The notes under the pieces: model-generated
What the model saw: the letters and a program-made list of their open reading frames with translations, nothing else
What the model was told of the DNA's origin: nothing
Databases searched by the model: none
Shown: one piece after another, positions 32,834 through 41,806 of the stretch
Position numbering within the stretch: position 1 is the stretch's first letter
Layout of the letters: each line of letters starts with the position of its first letter
Made by a program: the position numbers and the translations under genes
From: Candidatus Dechloromonas phosphoritropha
GTDB lineage: Bacteria > Pseudomonadota > Gammaproteobacteria > Burkholderiales > Rhodocyclaceae
Assembly (NCBI GenBank): GCA_016722705.1
Contig: JADKGN010000004.1
Coordinates: forward strand, 310,001 to 374,000
Length of the DNA stretch: 64,000 nucleotides
Direction of reading: 5' to 3'

Positions 32834-34107
32834 TGTCCGCCCTGGAAAATATTGAAGACTATGGCCTGCTGCGCTTCCTGACCTGCGGCAGCGTCGACGA
32901 CGGCAAGAGCACCCTGATTGGCCGCCTGCTGTTTGACACCAAGACCATCCTCGCCGACACCCTGCACGCCATCGCCCGCACCTCGGAAAAGCGCGGCCTC
33001 GGCGCGGTCGACCTGTCGCTGCTCACCGACGGCCTGCAGGCCGAGCGCGAGCAAGGCATCACCATCGACGTCGCCTACCGCTATTTCTCCACCGGTACGC
33101 GCAAGTACATCATTGCCGACGCACCGGGCCACGAGCAGTACACACGCAACATGGTCACTGCCGCGTCGACGGCCAATCTCGCCATCATCCTCGTCGATGC
33201 GCGCAAGGGCGTACTGACCCAGACCCGCCGCCACTCCAAGCTGGCGTCGCTGGTCGGGATTCCGCACCTGGTCGTCGCCATTAACAAGATGGATCTCGTC
33301 GGGTATTCGCAGGCGACCTTTGAGAAGATCAGGGCCGACTACCTCGAATTCGCCGCCAAGGTCGGCATCGACGACGTGCGCTTCCTGCCGATTTCGGCGC
33401 TCAACGGCGACATGATCGTCGATCGTGGCGACGCGCTGGACTGGTACAAAGGCCCGACGCTGCTGGAAATCCTCGAAGCCGCCCCCGGCGCGCACAGCGA
33501 ACGCGCCGAGAGGTTCCGCTTTCCGGTGCAGTACGTCTGTCGTCCGCAGGACTCGGCCAACCCCGAACTGCACGATTACCGCGGCTTCATGGGCCGCGTC
33601 GAATCTGGGTCACTCAAGGTCGGCGACGCGGTGACGGTTTTGCCCTCGGGTCTGACGTCGACCGTGAAAGCCATCCAGATCGGCGGCGCCGATATCCCGG
33701 AAGCCACCACCGAACAATCGGTCACCCTGCTGCTGGCCAACGAGATCGACACCTCGCGTGGCGACATGATCGTCAAATCCAGCGAAGTGCCGGCCGCCGT
33801 CAAGCAGATCGAAGCCACTGTCTGCTGGATGGCCGAAGCCCCGATGGACCGCGCCCGCACCTACCTGATCCGTCACACGACGCGCGATTCGAAAGCCAAA
33901 CTGGCCGCCATCGACCATCGCCTGGATGTGAACACGCTGGAAAAAGTCCCGGCCGAAAAGCTGGCGATGAACGACATCGCCCAGGTCAGCTTCAAGCTCG
34001 CTCAGCCGCTGTTCGTCGACCCCTATGCGGAGAACCGCGGCACCGGCGCCTTCATCATCATCGACGAAAGCAGCAACAACACGGTCGGCGCCGGGATGAT
34101 TCTCTGA
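32833..34107 (+). CDS. cysN: Sulfate adenylyltransferase subunit 1 (GTPase)
   Basis: A 424-residue EF-Tu-like GTPase that drives APS synthesis with CysD. G1 is GSVDDGKST (19-27), then DAPGHEQYTRNM, AINKMDLVG and the two beta-barrel domains. There is no CysC kinase fusion (the protein ends at VGAGMIL), so PAPS would need a separate cysC, or APS is reduced directly. Terminated by the hairpin at 34137. Confidence 0.95.
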   Translation: MSALENIEDYGLLRFLTCGSVDDGKSTLIGRLLFDTKTILADTLHAIARTSEKRGLGAVDLSLLTDGLQAEREQGITIDVAYRYFSTGTRKYIIADAPGHEQYTRNMVTAASTANLAIILVDARKGVLTQTRRHSKLASLVGIPHLVVAINKMDLVGYSQATFEKIRADYLEFAAKVGIDDVRFLPISALNGDMIVDRGDALDWYKGPTLLEILEAAPGAHSERAERFRFPVQYVCRPQDSANPELHDYRGFMGRVESGSLKVGDAVTVLPSGLTSTVKAIQIGGADIPEATTEQSVTLLLANEIDTSRGDMIVKSSEVPAAVKQIEATVCWMAEAPMDRARTYLIRHTTRDSKAKLAAIDHRLDVNTLEKVPAEKLAMNDIAQVSFKLAQPLFVDPYAENRGTGAFIIIDESSNNTVGAGMIL

Positions 34108-34136
34108 CGCGGAGGCATCGATCCGGCATGAATGTG

Positions 34137-34156
34137 AAGCGCCCCTCGGGGCGCTT
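34137..34156 (+). terminator. Hairpin terminator after cysDN
   Basis: AAGCGCCCC-TC-GGGGCGCTT, a 9-bp GC-rich stem 29 bases after the cysN stop. The following run is T-poor, so it may be a weak or Rho-assisted terminator. Confidence 0.65.
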
Positions 34157-34204
34157 GCTCGTTCGGCCCTCCCCATTTGTTCCGGGTTGCGCTATAAAGC
34201 AGGC

Positions 34205-34783
34205 ATGAAAACGGCTCAATTCATCCTGCTAGCCTTCCTCACCGTTGCAGTGCCCGCTCACGGCCAAGCCTACAAGTGCCGCCAGCCGGACGGCAGTACG
34301 CAGATTTCCAGCGAACCATGTGCTGGCGGCGCCCGTACGCTCAAGGAAGTCAACGAGGACGTGATTCCAGATGACGTGCGCGCCAAGGCTCAACGCGATG
34401 TGGATCGCCAGCGTCAGCGCGCCGATCAGTTCAAGGCCGAACGCAAGGCGGACGAGGCGCAGCAGCGCCGCGAAGCCGAAGCGGAACGCAGGGCCGGCGG
34501 CCTGCCGTCGCCGGCCGCCGTCCAGCAATGCCTGAACACGGTCGGTCGCATGAATATCGATTCGTCCCGGCGCGCCGAGCTTGAATCGGAGTGCACTCTG
34601 ACCGGCCAGGTAGCACCCGTCTACAACGAGACCTACCAGCAGCCTTACTACAACCACGGCGGCGGTTACCATCGCCCTTACCCGCCACGGCCGGTGCCGC
34701 CGATTGCGCCGGTTCTTCCACCGGCCAAACCCGGCAAGCCGGTCGACCTCTACAAGGTACCTGCCACCCCGCGCAATCGCTAG
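34205..34783 (+). CDS. Exported DUF4124 protein
   Basis: 192 residues. A signal peptide (AQFILLAFLTVAVPAHG) is followed by a DUF4124 module (YKCRQPDGSTQISSEPC), a charged coiled-coil middle (about 70-105) and a Tyr/His/Pro-rich tail (YQQPYYNHGG, RPYPPRPVPP). DUF4124 proteins are periplasmic and uncharacterised. I chose the ATG immediately before the signal rather than an upstream TTG. Confidence 0.75.
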   Translation: MKTAQFILLAFLTVAVPAHGQAYKCRQPDGSTQISSEPCAGGARTLKEVNEDVIPDDVRAKAQRDVDRQRQRADQFKAERKADEAQQRREAEAERRAGGLPSPAAVQQCLNTVGRMNIDSSRRAELESECTLTGQVAPVYNETYQQPYYNHGGGYHRPYPPRPVPPIAPVLPPAKPGKPVDLYKVPATPRNR

Positions 34784-34798
34784 ACGCCGGCAGGGAAG

Positions 34799-35113
34799 CT
34801 AGGCCCTGTCGTGCCGCAAGCCGTCGCGGCTCTGGCTGCCCAGCGTCAACTCGGCGTCCGAACCGAGCGCATCGAAGAAAGCCTGAACCGCCTTGGGATC
34901 ACCCGAAGCGGCAAAAGTCGTCTGTCCGCATTCGCACTGACCGACCCATATCGCATCGATCCCCGGGAGGCCTCGCGTGCTGACCGGGTGAATCGTCGTC
35001 ATGTCGATGCCACAACCGTTGCAAACCAGTTTCTCCGGGCGTGTCGCCTCGGTTCTTGCCTGCGCTTGCGCGATGCGCTGTTCGAGGCCACCGCGCCGTT
35101 TGGCTTGTCCCAT
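34799..35113 (-). CDS. Small zinc-ribbon-like conserved protein
   Basis: 104 residues, beginning MGQAKRRGGLEQRIAQAQAR, a start seen in a family of small proteobacterial proteins of unknown function. Two Cys pairs (CNGC and CEC) around residues 31-62 suggest a metal-binding ribbon. It is convergent with the DUF4124 gene and lies downstream of the GGDEF gene, separated by a hairpin. Confidence 0.7.
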   Translation of the reverse strand: MGQAKRRGGLEQRIAQAQARTEATRPEKLVCNGCGIDMTTIHPVSTRGLPGIDAIWVGQCECGQTTFAASGDPKAVQAFFDALGSDAELTLGSQSRDGLRHDRA

Positions 35114-35137
35114 CGGGTTCCCTCTCTATCTGCAAAG

Positions 35138-35158
35138 GCGCACGGCATCGCCGTGCGC
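35138..35158 (-). terminator. Hairpin after the diguanylate cyclase gene
   Basis: A perfect 9-bp stem with a 3-base loop, GCGCACGGC-ATC-GCCGTGCGC. Read on the minus strand it is followed by CTTTGC, a poor T-tract. It separates the GGDEF gene from the small zinc-ribbon gene. Confidence 0.6.
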
Positions 35159-35190
35159 ACCTGCCGTGCCGAATTGTTGGCCACGACCCA

Positions 35191-36366
35191 TCAACTGGCG
35201 GCAAAGGCATGACGATGCTTGCCACCGCCCTTGGCCTCATACATCGCCTGGTCGGCCGCACGGATGATCTGTTCCGGATTTTCCGACGATCTGACGCCTC
35301 CGGAAAAGACGCAGATGCCGATACTGGCCCCGAGACCGCTGGCCTCGGGCAGTTCGACAAACGGTTCGGCAATGCACGCAAGCAACTTCTCCGCGAGCTG
35401 CCCGGCACGCGCTGGCGAATCGACATCATGCGCCAGCACGAAGAACTCGTCGCCGCCGAGCCGGGAAACGGTGTCCGTCTGCCGAACCGCAGCCTGCAGG
35501 CGGCGCGCTATCAGACGTAGCACATTGTCGCCCCGGTCATGTCCGAGCTGGTCGTTGATCGATTTGAAGCCATCGAGATCGATGAACAGGCCGGCATGCG
35601 TTGCACTGTCACGGCGCGCCCGGGCCAGCAACTGGGCAATGCGGTCCTCGAGCAGTTCGCGGTTGGGCAGGCCGGTCAGCCGGTCGTGCAGCGAACGTTC
35701 GAGGTGGTGTTGCCGTTCCTGGTCGAGCTCAGCCTCGCGAATGAAAAGCTGGCGGCGCTGGTATTCGGCCAGATAGCCGGCGCCGCCGCCGATCAGGTTG
35801 GCCGAGATGATGAAGAAATTGTGACTCAGCAGCATGGGTACCGGAAATTCGCGCAGCCCGCCGAGAATCAGGTTGTAGGAGATCACCACGACGATATCGA
35901 TGACCAGCGCGTAGATGAAGCGGGTACCGATGAAGTTGTAGGTGTAGAAGGTTGACAGGATGAGGCAGGGGTAGAAGTAAGGCGTTGCCTCAAGCGGCAG
36001 GAAATAGAGAATCCCGATCAGACTGCCGGCGACGACCAGCCCGGTGGACCCGAGCGGCAGCCGGTTGAAGCGCTCGAAGGCCGGGCGAAAGGTCAGCAGG
36101 AAGACCAGGCCTGCGTAGGTCAGGGCTGACAGACGAAACACCCACACGGTAACCTGATGTTCCGGCGGCACCAGCCAGCTATCGAGAAACCCCGACATCA
36201 GATAGATGAGCGTACCGACCAGAATCGCCGCGCGCCCCTGCACGCGCAAGCGCGAAAGCAGGTTAGCGGCAAAGGCACGCTCGACCTCGGGATTGCGAAA
36301 GCTCAGGGTCAGCGGATGAAGCTGCGTCATCATCGGCGTGTCCACACTCTGGAAAGTCGCTGTCAT
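35191..36366 (-). CDS. Membrane diguanylate cyclase (GGDEF)
   Basis: 391 residues making c-di-GMP from two GTP. Six or so membrane helices (from about 50 to 205) form the sensor part. A short coiled linker (QRRQLFIREAELDQERQHHL) then joins a complete GGDEF domain with active-site RLGGDEFFVLA. The product-inhibition I-site RQTD lies five residues before it. No EAL domain. The ATG at 36366 is a judgement; a TTG seven codons upstream is also possible. Confidence 0.88.
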   Translation of the reverse strand: MTATFQSVDTPMMTQLHPLTLSFRNPEVERAFAANLLSRLRVQGRAAILVGTLIYLMSGFLDSWLVPPEHQVTVWVFRLSALTYAGLVFLLTFRPAFERFNRLPLGSTGLVVAGSLIGILYFLPLEATPYFYPCLILSTFYTYNFIGTRFIYALVIDIVVVISYNLILGGLREFPVPMLLSHNFFIISANLIGGGAGYLAEYQRRQLFIREAELDQERQHHLERSLHDRLTGLPNRELLEDRIAQLLARARRDSATHAGLFIDLDGFKSINDQLGHDRGDNVLRLIARRLQAAVRQTDTVSRLGGDEFFVLAHDVDSPARAGQLAEKLLACIAEPFVELPEASGLGASIGICVFSGGVRSSENPEQIIRAADQAMYEAKGGGKHRHAFAAS

Positions 36367-36449
36367 CGAAGCAGCATGATTCACCAAACTGCAACAAATG
36401 TGAACGCAATTTCATTCCGGGCACCGTAAAAATCCACGGCGGCGCCACT

Positions 36450-36485
36450 GCAAATTCGCCCGGAATTTCCGGTCGACCGCGACAG
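36450..36485 (+). repeat. GTCGACCGC repeat upstream of the GGDEF gene
   Basis: TTCGCCCGGAATTTCCGGTC followed by GACCGCGAC, core 36472-36480, in the spacer between the GGDEF and YgiW-like genes. Confidence 0.55.
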
Positions 36486-36547
36486 GCACAACATGAAATT
36501 CCCGGCCGTTGGTGGGTGAGACCGAAGCAAAAGCCGGGCAAGAATGC

Positions 36548-36967
36548 TCAACCGGGAAGCGCGACCTCATCTCGTCGCGCTCCCCCCTCCAGCCTCGCCA
36601 AGCGAACGATCTGCACCGACTTCACATCGATGTAACGCTGACGTTGATTCCAGCGGCGATCAACTTCGCCCTTGATGCGCAGTTGGGTGTTCTGGTCGAA
36701 AGTTTCACTGGGCAGGTATTCGTCGTCGATTTTGACGACGATGGTGCCGGTGGCATCGGTGAATTCATAGCGCTCACTGGCGACCTGGCGGGTGATCCGG
36801 CCTTCGAGCAGGACCGGAGTGTCGACCGCGGCCTTGTTGGCGGCGGCAACCGTGGTTACGACGGCCGGGTTGCCGCGGGCCACGCCGTCGGCGCGCGGGC
36901 CGGTGAATTGGGCATGCGCGACAAAGGGCATGGCCAGCAGAAGGGCGACGAGTAGCTTGTTTTTCAT
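36548..36967 (-). CDS. YgiW/YdeI-family periplasmic stress protein (BOF fold)
   Basis: 139 residues from ATG 36967, which has GGAG upstream. A signal peptide (LLVALLLAMPFVAHAQF) precedes a single OB-like BOF domain (VLLEGRITRQVASERYEFTD, then GTIVVKIDDEYL). Family members are linked to peroxide, metal and acid stress tolerance and may bind cationic ligands. A single gene, not coupled to argC. Confidence 0.85.
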   Translation of the reverse strand: MKNKLLVALLLAMPFVAHAQFTGPRADGVARGNPAVVTTVAAANKAAVDTPVLLEGRITRQVASERYEFTDATGTIVVKIDDEYLPSETFDQNTQLRIKGEVDRRWNQRQRYIDVKSVQIVRLARLEGGARRDEVALPG

Positions 36968-37028
36968 GTTTAATCTCCAAGAAAGGCACTGCAATAAAGG
37001 CAATCAGCGCTGTGATTCCCGAAACCGG

Positions 37029-37967
37029 TCACACCAGCCCGCGGCTCTCCTCAACCCCGAGATGGACATTCATCGCCTGCACGGCGGCGCCCGAGGCGCC
37101 CTTGCCAAGGTTGTCGAGGCGGGCGACGAGCAGCATGCGCTCGGCGTTGCCGAAGACGAAGAGGTCCACGCGGTTGCTGTCGTTGCTGGCTTCGACATTA
37201 AAGAAGCCACCGTCGGTGTTCGCCTCCAGATCGACCGGCGCGATACGGATGAAGGGCTCGCCCGCGTAGTAGTCGGCCAGCAGCTTCTGCACGTCGCCCG
37301 GGCCGGCCTTGCGGGTGAATTGTCGCGGGTGCAGATAGACGGTGACGGCCAGGCCCTTGTAGAAGGGGCCGACGATGGGCTGGAAGATGGGCGCTGCGGT
37401 CAACCCGGTGTAGGCCTGCATTTCCGGCAGATGCTTGTGCTCGAGGCCGAGCGCGTAGGGGCGCGGCGCATCGATGCGGGCCGGGCTTGCGTAGTGGGCG
37501 ATCATCGATTTGCCGCCGCCGGAATAGCCGGTGATGGAATTGGCCGCAATTTGCGTGTCGACCGCGACAAGGCCACCGGCGACCAGCGGCTTGAGGGCAA
37601 GAATGAAGGCGGAGGCGTGGCAGCCGGGGTTGGCGATGCGCTTGCTGGCGCGAATTCTGGCGCGCTGGTCCGGCGCGAGTTCCGGCAGGCCGAAGGTCCA
37701 CGCCGGGTCGACGCGGTGCGCGGTGGAGGCGTCGATGATGCAGGTGTCCGGGTTGTCGACCAGCGCCACCGATTCCCTGGCGGCGGCGTCAGGCAGGCAG
37801 AGAAAACAAACATCCGCTTCGTTGATCAGGCGTTTCCTCTCGGCGAGGTCCTTGCGCTTGTCGGAAGCGATCCTGAGCAGTTCGATGTCGCTGCGCTTGC
37901 CTAGGTATTCGTTGATCTGCAGGCCGGTGGTGCCTTCCTGGCCGTCGACAAAGACTTTGTAGGTCAT
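37029..37967 (-). CDS. argC: N-acetyl-gamma-glutamyl-phosphate reductase, type 2
   Basis: 312 residues of the shorter type 2 ArgC. Reduces N-acetylglutamyl-phosphate with NADPH in arginine synthesis. VFVDGQEGTTGLQINEYL is the nucleotide-binding start, and the active-site Cys116 lies in ANPGCHASAF. A GTCGACCGC core on the plus strand (37557) coincides with its VAVDTQIA segment, but that stretch looks normal for the family. No other arg genes are adjacent. Confidence 0.93.
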   Translation of the reverse strand: MTYKVFVDGQEGTTGLQINEYLGKRSDIELLRIASDKRKDLAERKRLINEADVCFLCLPDAAARESVALVDNPDTCIIDASTAHRVDPAWTFGLPELAPDQRARIRASKRIANPGCHASAFILALKPLVAGGLVAVDTQIAANSITGYSGGGKSMIAHYASPARIDAPRPYALGLEHKHLPEMQAYTGLTAAPIFQPIVGPFYKGLAVTVYLHPRQFTRKAGPGDVQKLLADYYAGEPFIRIAPVDLEANTDGGFFNVEASNDSNRVDLFVFGNAERMLLVARLDNLGKGASGAAVQAMNVHLGVEESRGLV

Positions 37968-38171
37968 GAGAAATCCGGAATCGCTGCGGTTGTAGAAGAC
38001 CGCAATTCTTGCAGAAAACCGTGACCTTTACACAAGGACAGCGACCAATCTCGCGAAAAGACGTGCGCCGGGCCGCGCATCGCAAAGACCAGTCGCTGAC
38101 CCATGCCGGCAAGCCGCTCGCCGGATGCGATGCTCGCCACGCCCGGTAGCAGGATGTGGCAAGATGCGGCC

Positions 38172-39059
38172 ATGAATGCGAAACCCCACCTCGCCGGCAT
38201 CGGTTTCGGCCTGCTGGCCTACGGCATCTGGGGCTTCTTTCCCCTTTATTTCCGCCAGCTTGCGCACATTTCGCCGATGGACGTATTGTCCAGCCGCGCG
38301 GTCTGGGCCTGCGTCTTCGTCGGCCTGCTGCTGACGCTGCGCGGCGGCTGGCACAAGGTCGTTGCCGTCTTCCGCACGCCGCGCCGGCTGGCCATGCTGG
38401 CGCTCGCCGCGCTGCTGGTCGGCAGCAACTGGTTGGTCTTCCTGTGGGCGGTGGCCAACGAGCAGGTCGTCGCCTCGAGCCTCGGCTATTTCCTGACGCC
38501 GCTGGTCAATGTGCTGCTCGGACTCGTCGTCCTTAAGGAACGCCTGAACCGGCTCGAATGGATCGCGGTCGGCTTTGCGGTCGTCGCCATCGCCAACGAG
38601 GTCGTCACACTGGGCAGCCTGCCCTGGGTTTCGCTGTTTCTCGCCGTCACCTTCGGCACTTACGGACTGGTGCGCAAGCAGGTTCCGGTCGACGCCCTTT
38701 CCGGCCTGTGGCTGGAAACGCTGACCATGCTGCCGGTGTGCGGCATCTACGCACTGTGGCAGGCGCGGAGTGGCCATCAGGTTTTTGGCGGTCATGGCCT
38801 GTCGACCGCAACCCTGCTGCTCGGCGCCGGCATCATCACCGCCCTGCCGCTGATGGCCTTCGCCGCCGCCACCCAGCGCCTCGACCTGGCCACCGTCGGC
38901 ATGCTGATGTACATCAACCCGACCCTGCAGTTCCTGACTGCGGTATGGATTTTCGGTGAGCCGCTGCAGCCGGAACGGCTGATCAGCTTCGCCCTGATCT
39001 GGCTCGGCCTCTTCGTCTTCAGCTGGAGCATGTGGGAAAAGTACCGGGATCGCCGATAA
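38172..39059 (+). CDS. rarD: RarD-type EamA transporter
   Basis: A 295-residue permease of ten transmembrane helices in two EamA repeats. It opens with GIGFGLLAYGIWGFFPLYFR, the RarD signature, and carries LSSRAVWACVFVGLLL. The ATG at 38172 gives the E. coli RarD length; earlier in-frame ATGs would add a non-hydrophobic extension. The substrate is unknown (chloramphenicol sensitivity is the historical phenotype). Confidence 0.9.
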   Translation: MNAKPHLAGIGFGLLAYGIWGFFPLYFRQLAHISPMDVLSSRAVWACVFVGLLLTLRGGWHKVVAVFRTPRRLAMLALAALLVGSNWLVFLWAVANEQVVASSLGYFLTPLVNVLLGLVVLKERLNRLEWIAVGFAVVAIANEVVTLGSLPWVSLFLAVTFGTYGLVRKQVPVDALSGLWLETLTMLPVCGIYALWQARSGHQVFGGHGLSTATLLLGAGIITALPLMAFAAATQRLDLATVGMLMYINPTLQFLTAVWIFGEPLQPERLISFALIWLGLFVFSWSMWEKYRDRR

Positions 39060-39090
39060 TGCGCGGTCATCACGCACCGCGGAGCACCCG

Positions 39091-40398
39091 ATGGGACTGC
39101 TCGAAAACACCCTGATCATCTTGCTGCTGATCGCCATCAGCGCCTTCTGCTCGACTTCCGAAATTTCACTGGCCGCCGCGCGCAAGCTCAAGCTGGCGCA
39201 ACTGGCCGCCAGCGGTGACAGCCGCGCCGTGACGGTGCTGGCGCTGCAGAGCCGGCCCGGCCATTTTTTCACGACCATCCAGATCGGCCTCAACGCCGTC
39301 GCCATCCTCGGCGGCGTGCTCGGCGAGGAGGCTTACGCGCCGTTCTTTTCCGGCACCCTGCTGCCCTATGTCGGCAGCGCCGTTACCGCCGCCACGCTCG
39401 GCTCCGTCCTCTCCTTCGCGCTCGTCACCGCCGCCTTCGTCCTGCTCGCCGACCTGCTGCCCAAGCGCATCGCCATCGTCGCGCCGGAAGCCATCGCCCT
39501 GCGCATCGCGAGGCCGATGGCGCTGTGCATCCGCCTGTTGTCGCCGCTGGTATGGATCTTCAACGGCGCCGCCAACCTGATCATGGCGCGCTTCAGCCTG
39601 CCCGAAAGCCGCCCTGAGGACGTCACACCCGAGGACATCGTCGCCATGACCGAGGCCGGCCTGCGTGCCGGCGTCGTCGCCAAGCAGGAGCAGCAACTGA
39701 TCCAGAACGTCTTCGGACTGGAGGCGCGCACTGCCCCGTCGGCAATGACCGCCCGCGACAGCATCGTCTGGCTGGACAACCAGGGAGACGAAGCGGCGAT
39801 CCGCGGCACGCTGCGCACCCATCCGCATGCCAAATTTCCGGTGTGCGCCGGCAGCATCGACAAGGTGGTCGGCTATGTCGATTCCAAGGGCATCCTGAAC
39901 CGCATCCTCAACGGCGAGAAGCTTTCGCTCAAGGCCGAAGGCCTGCTACGCAACGTGCTGGTCCTTCCCGAAACGCTGACCCTCAGCGAAATTCTCGAGC
40001 AGTTCAAGGCCGCGCGCGAAGACTTTGCACTGATCATCAACGAATACGCGCTTATCGTCGGCCTGATCACACTCAACGACGTCACCACCACGCTGGTCGG
40101 CGAAACCCTTGACGGCTCCAGCGAAGCGCAGATCATCCGACGCGATGAAAACTCCTGGCTGGTCGATGGCCTGACCCCGGTCGGCGACCTCGAAACCCTG
40201 CTCGGCGTCCCGCCCTTCCCCGACGACGACCAGTTCGAAACCATCGCCGGCTTCCTGATGTACGTGCTGCGCAAGGTGCCGCGTCCGACCGAGAGCGTCG
40301 AACACGGCGGCTTCAGGTTGGAGGTCGTCGACGTAGACAACTACCGCGTCGACCAGTTGCTGGTCACCCGGCTGACGCCGGCCCCGCCGGTGAGCTGA
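39091..40398 (+). CDS. DUF21-CBS-CorC/HlyC membrane protein
   Basis: 435 residues: four membrane helices of the DUF21/CNNM domain (residues 1-180), a CBS pair (about 205-335; FPVCAGSIDKVVGYVDSKGI, LIINEYALIVGLITLNDVTT) and a C-terminal CorC/HlyC domain (SWLVDGLTPVGDLETLLG). Relatives are called hemolysins but act in Mg or Co efflux or as transport regulators. GGAG precedes the ATG. The next gene starts 7 bases downstream. Confidence 0.88.
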   Translation: MGLLENTLIILLLIAISAFCSTSEISLAAARKLKLAQLAASGDSRAVTVLALQSRPGHFFTTIQIGLNAVAILGGVLGEEAYAPFFSGTLLPYVGSAVTAATLGSVLSFALVTAAFVLLADLLPKRIAIVAPEAIALRIARPMALCIRLLSPLVWIFNGAANLIMARFSLPESRPEDVTPEDIVAMTEAGLRAGVVAKQEQQLIQNVFGLEARTAPSAMTARDSIVWLDNQGDEAAIRGTLRTHPHAKFPVCAGSIDKVVGYVDSKGILNRILNGEKLSLKAEGLLRNVLVLPETLTLSEILEQFKAAREDFALIINEYALIVGLITLNDVTTTLVGETLDGSSEAQIIRRDENSWLVDGLTPVGDLETLLGVPPFPDDDQFETIAGFLMYVLRKVPRPTESVEHGGFRLEVVDVDNYRVDQLLVTRLTPAPPVS

Positions 40399-40405
40399 CG
40401 TCAGG

Positions 40406-41749
40406 GTGTCGCGCACACTTATCTACATCATCGTCTTCATCGAGGGCTTCTGTTCTCTCGGCGCCGAGATCATCGCGCTGCGCCGGTTGGTGCCGCATGT
40501 CGGCAGCTCCATCGTCATCACCGCGCCGACCATCGCCTTCTTCCTGCTCGCGCTGGCTCTCGGTTATGCCGCTGGCGCCAAAGTCGCCAGCAACTACACG
40601 GCCGTCGTCGCCCGCAACTTCCTGATCGCGGCGGCGCTGGCCGGGGTCGGGCTGGCCGGCGTCAGCGTCGACTGGATATTCGCCCACCTGCAGCCGGCGC
40701 TGCTGGCGTATCTGTTTTTCATCGGCGGCGTCCTCTGTCCGCTTGCCTGGCTGCTCGGCCAGACGGTACCGGTCCTGACCAACCTGATGCAGCACGCACG
40801 CACCGGCGAAGCAAGCGGCATGGCGCTTTACTGGTCCACGCTCGGTTCCTTCCTCGGGTCGATCAGCCTGTCGTTGCTGGTCATGCAGTGGCTTGGAGTT
40901 TCCGCGGCGGTATTCGCGTGCAGTGCGCTGCTGCTCGCCGGGGCGCTGCTACTCGCCGGACGCGACCTGAAAATTGCCCTTTTTTCCGCGTCGACCGCGG
41001 CAATTGCCATAGCCTTCAACCTAGATCACGAGGTCACCGCCGATACCGCCTATGCCGAATATATCGTCGGCCCGGTAGCCCTCCCCGGCCAGGAAAACCC
41101 GCGCGCGTTCTGGGTCAACAAATCCACCGCTTCGCTGATCGACGATTCTGATCCGCCAAACTACACGCTCTACATCAATCACTTGCGTCACGTTCTTCTG
41201 AAAGAACTTGAATTTCATGAGCGCGACATCCTGGTCCTCGGCGCCGGTGGCTTCACGCTGTCACACCGCGAGCCGACCAACCATTACACCTATGTCGACA
41301 TCGATCCGGCGATCCGTGACATTGCCGAGAAACACTTCCTGCGCGAACCGGCGCGTGGCGAGTTCATTGCCGACGACGCCCGGCGTTTCATCGCCGTCAC
41401 CGAGCGCCGCTTCGATGCCGTCATCGTCGACGTCTATAGCTCGCACACATCCATTCCCGCTCACCTCGTCACCCGGGAATTCTGGGAAGACACGCGCCGC
41501 GTACTGAAACCCGACGGCGTCATGCTCGCCAACCTGATCCTCGACGGCAAACTGGAAACGCCCTATGCGCGCAACCTGCTGGCCACCATCGACAGCGTCT
41601 TCGGGCGTTGCGCGGTCGAAGTCCTGCACAAGGCACGGGCGTTGGCCAACGTCGAGGTCACCTGCTTCGCCAGCAGCCGGCCTGCTACAACCGGCATCTA
41701 CGTAGACGAGAAGAATTGGGCCGACCTCGATCTTGCACGTTCGCGCTAG
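40406..41749 (+). CDS. Membrane-bound spermidine-synthase-like protein
   Basis: 447 residues starting at GTG. Seven membrane helices fill the first 200 residues (FIEGFCSLGAEIIALRRLVP onwards). The second half is a spermidine-synthase-type Rossmann domain (DILVLGAGGFTLSHREPTNH, then YVDIDPAIRDIA, RFDAVIVDVYSSH and IPAHLVTREFWED). Similar fused proteins transfer aminopropyl or other groups, but the polyamine-binding residues are not certain here. At the last membrane helix the GTCGACCGC repeat is read in frame (KIALFSASTAAIAIA). Confidence 0.85.
   Translation: MSRTLIYIIVFIEGFCSLGAEIIALRRLVPHVGSSIVITAPTIAFFLLALALGYAAGAKVASNYTAVVARNFLIAAALAGVGLAGVSVDWIFAHLQPALLAYLFFIGGVLCPLAWLLGQTVPVLTNLMQHARTGEASGMALYWSTLGSFLGSISLSLLVMQWLGVSAAVFACSALLLAGALLLAGRDLKIALFSASTAAIAIAFNLDHEVTADTAYAEYIVGPVALPGQENPRAFWVNKSTASLIDDSDPPNYTLYINHLRHVLLKELEFHERDILVLGAGGFTLSHREPTNHYTYVDIDPAIRDIAEKHFLREPARGEFIADDARRFIAVTERRFDAVIVDVYSSHTSIPAHLVTREFWEDTRRVLKPDGVMLANLILDGKLETPYARNLLATIDSVFGRCAVEVLHKARALANVEVTCFASSRPATTGIYVDEKNWADLDLARSR
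40975..41000 (+). repeat. GTCGACCGC repeat inside the spermidine-synthase-like gene
   Basis: TTGCCCTTTTTTCCGCGTCG followed by ACCGC, core 40989-40997. It closely matches the intergenic arm and core and is read in frame at the membrane/synthase junction. Confidence 0.5.
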
Positions 41750-41806
41750 AAATGGCGGCAGAGGTCATGGCCGCCCTGACATTCTTCGGGACAATCCCCG
41801 GGGTTT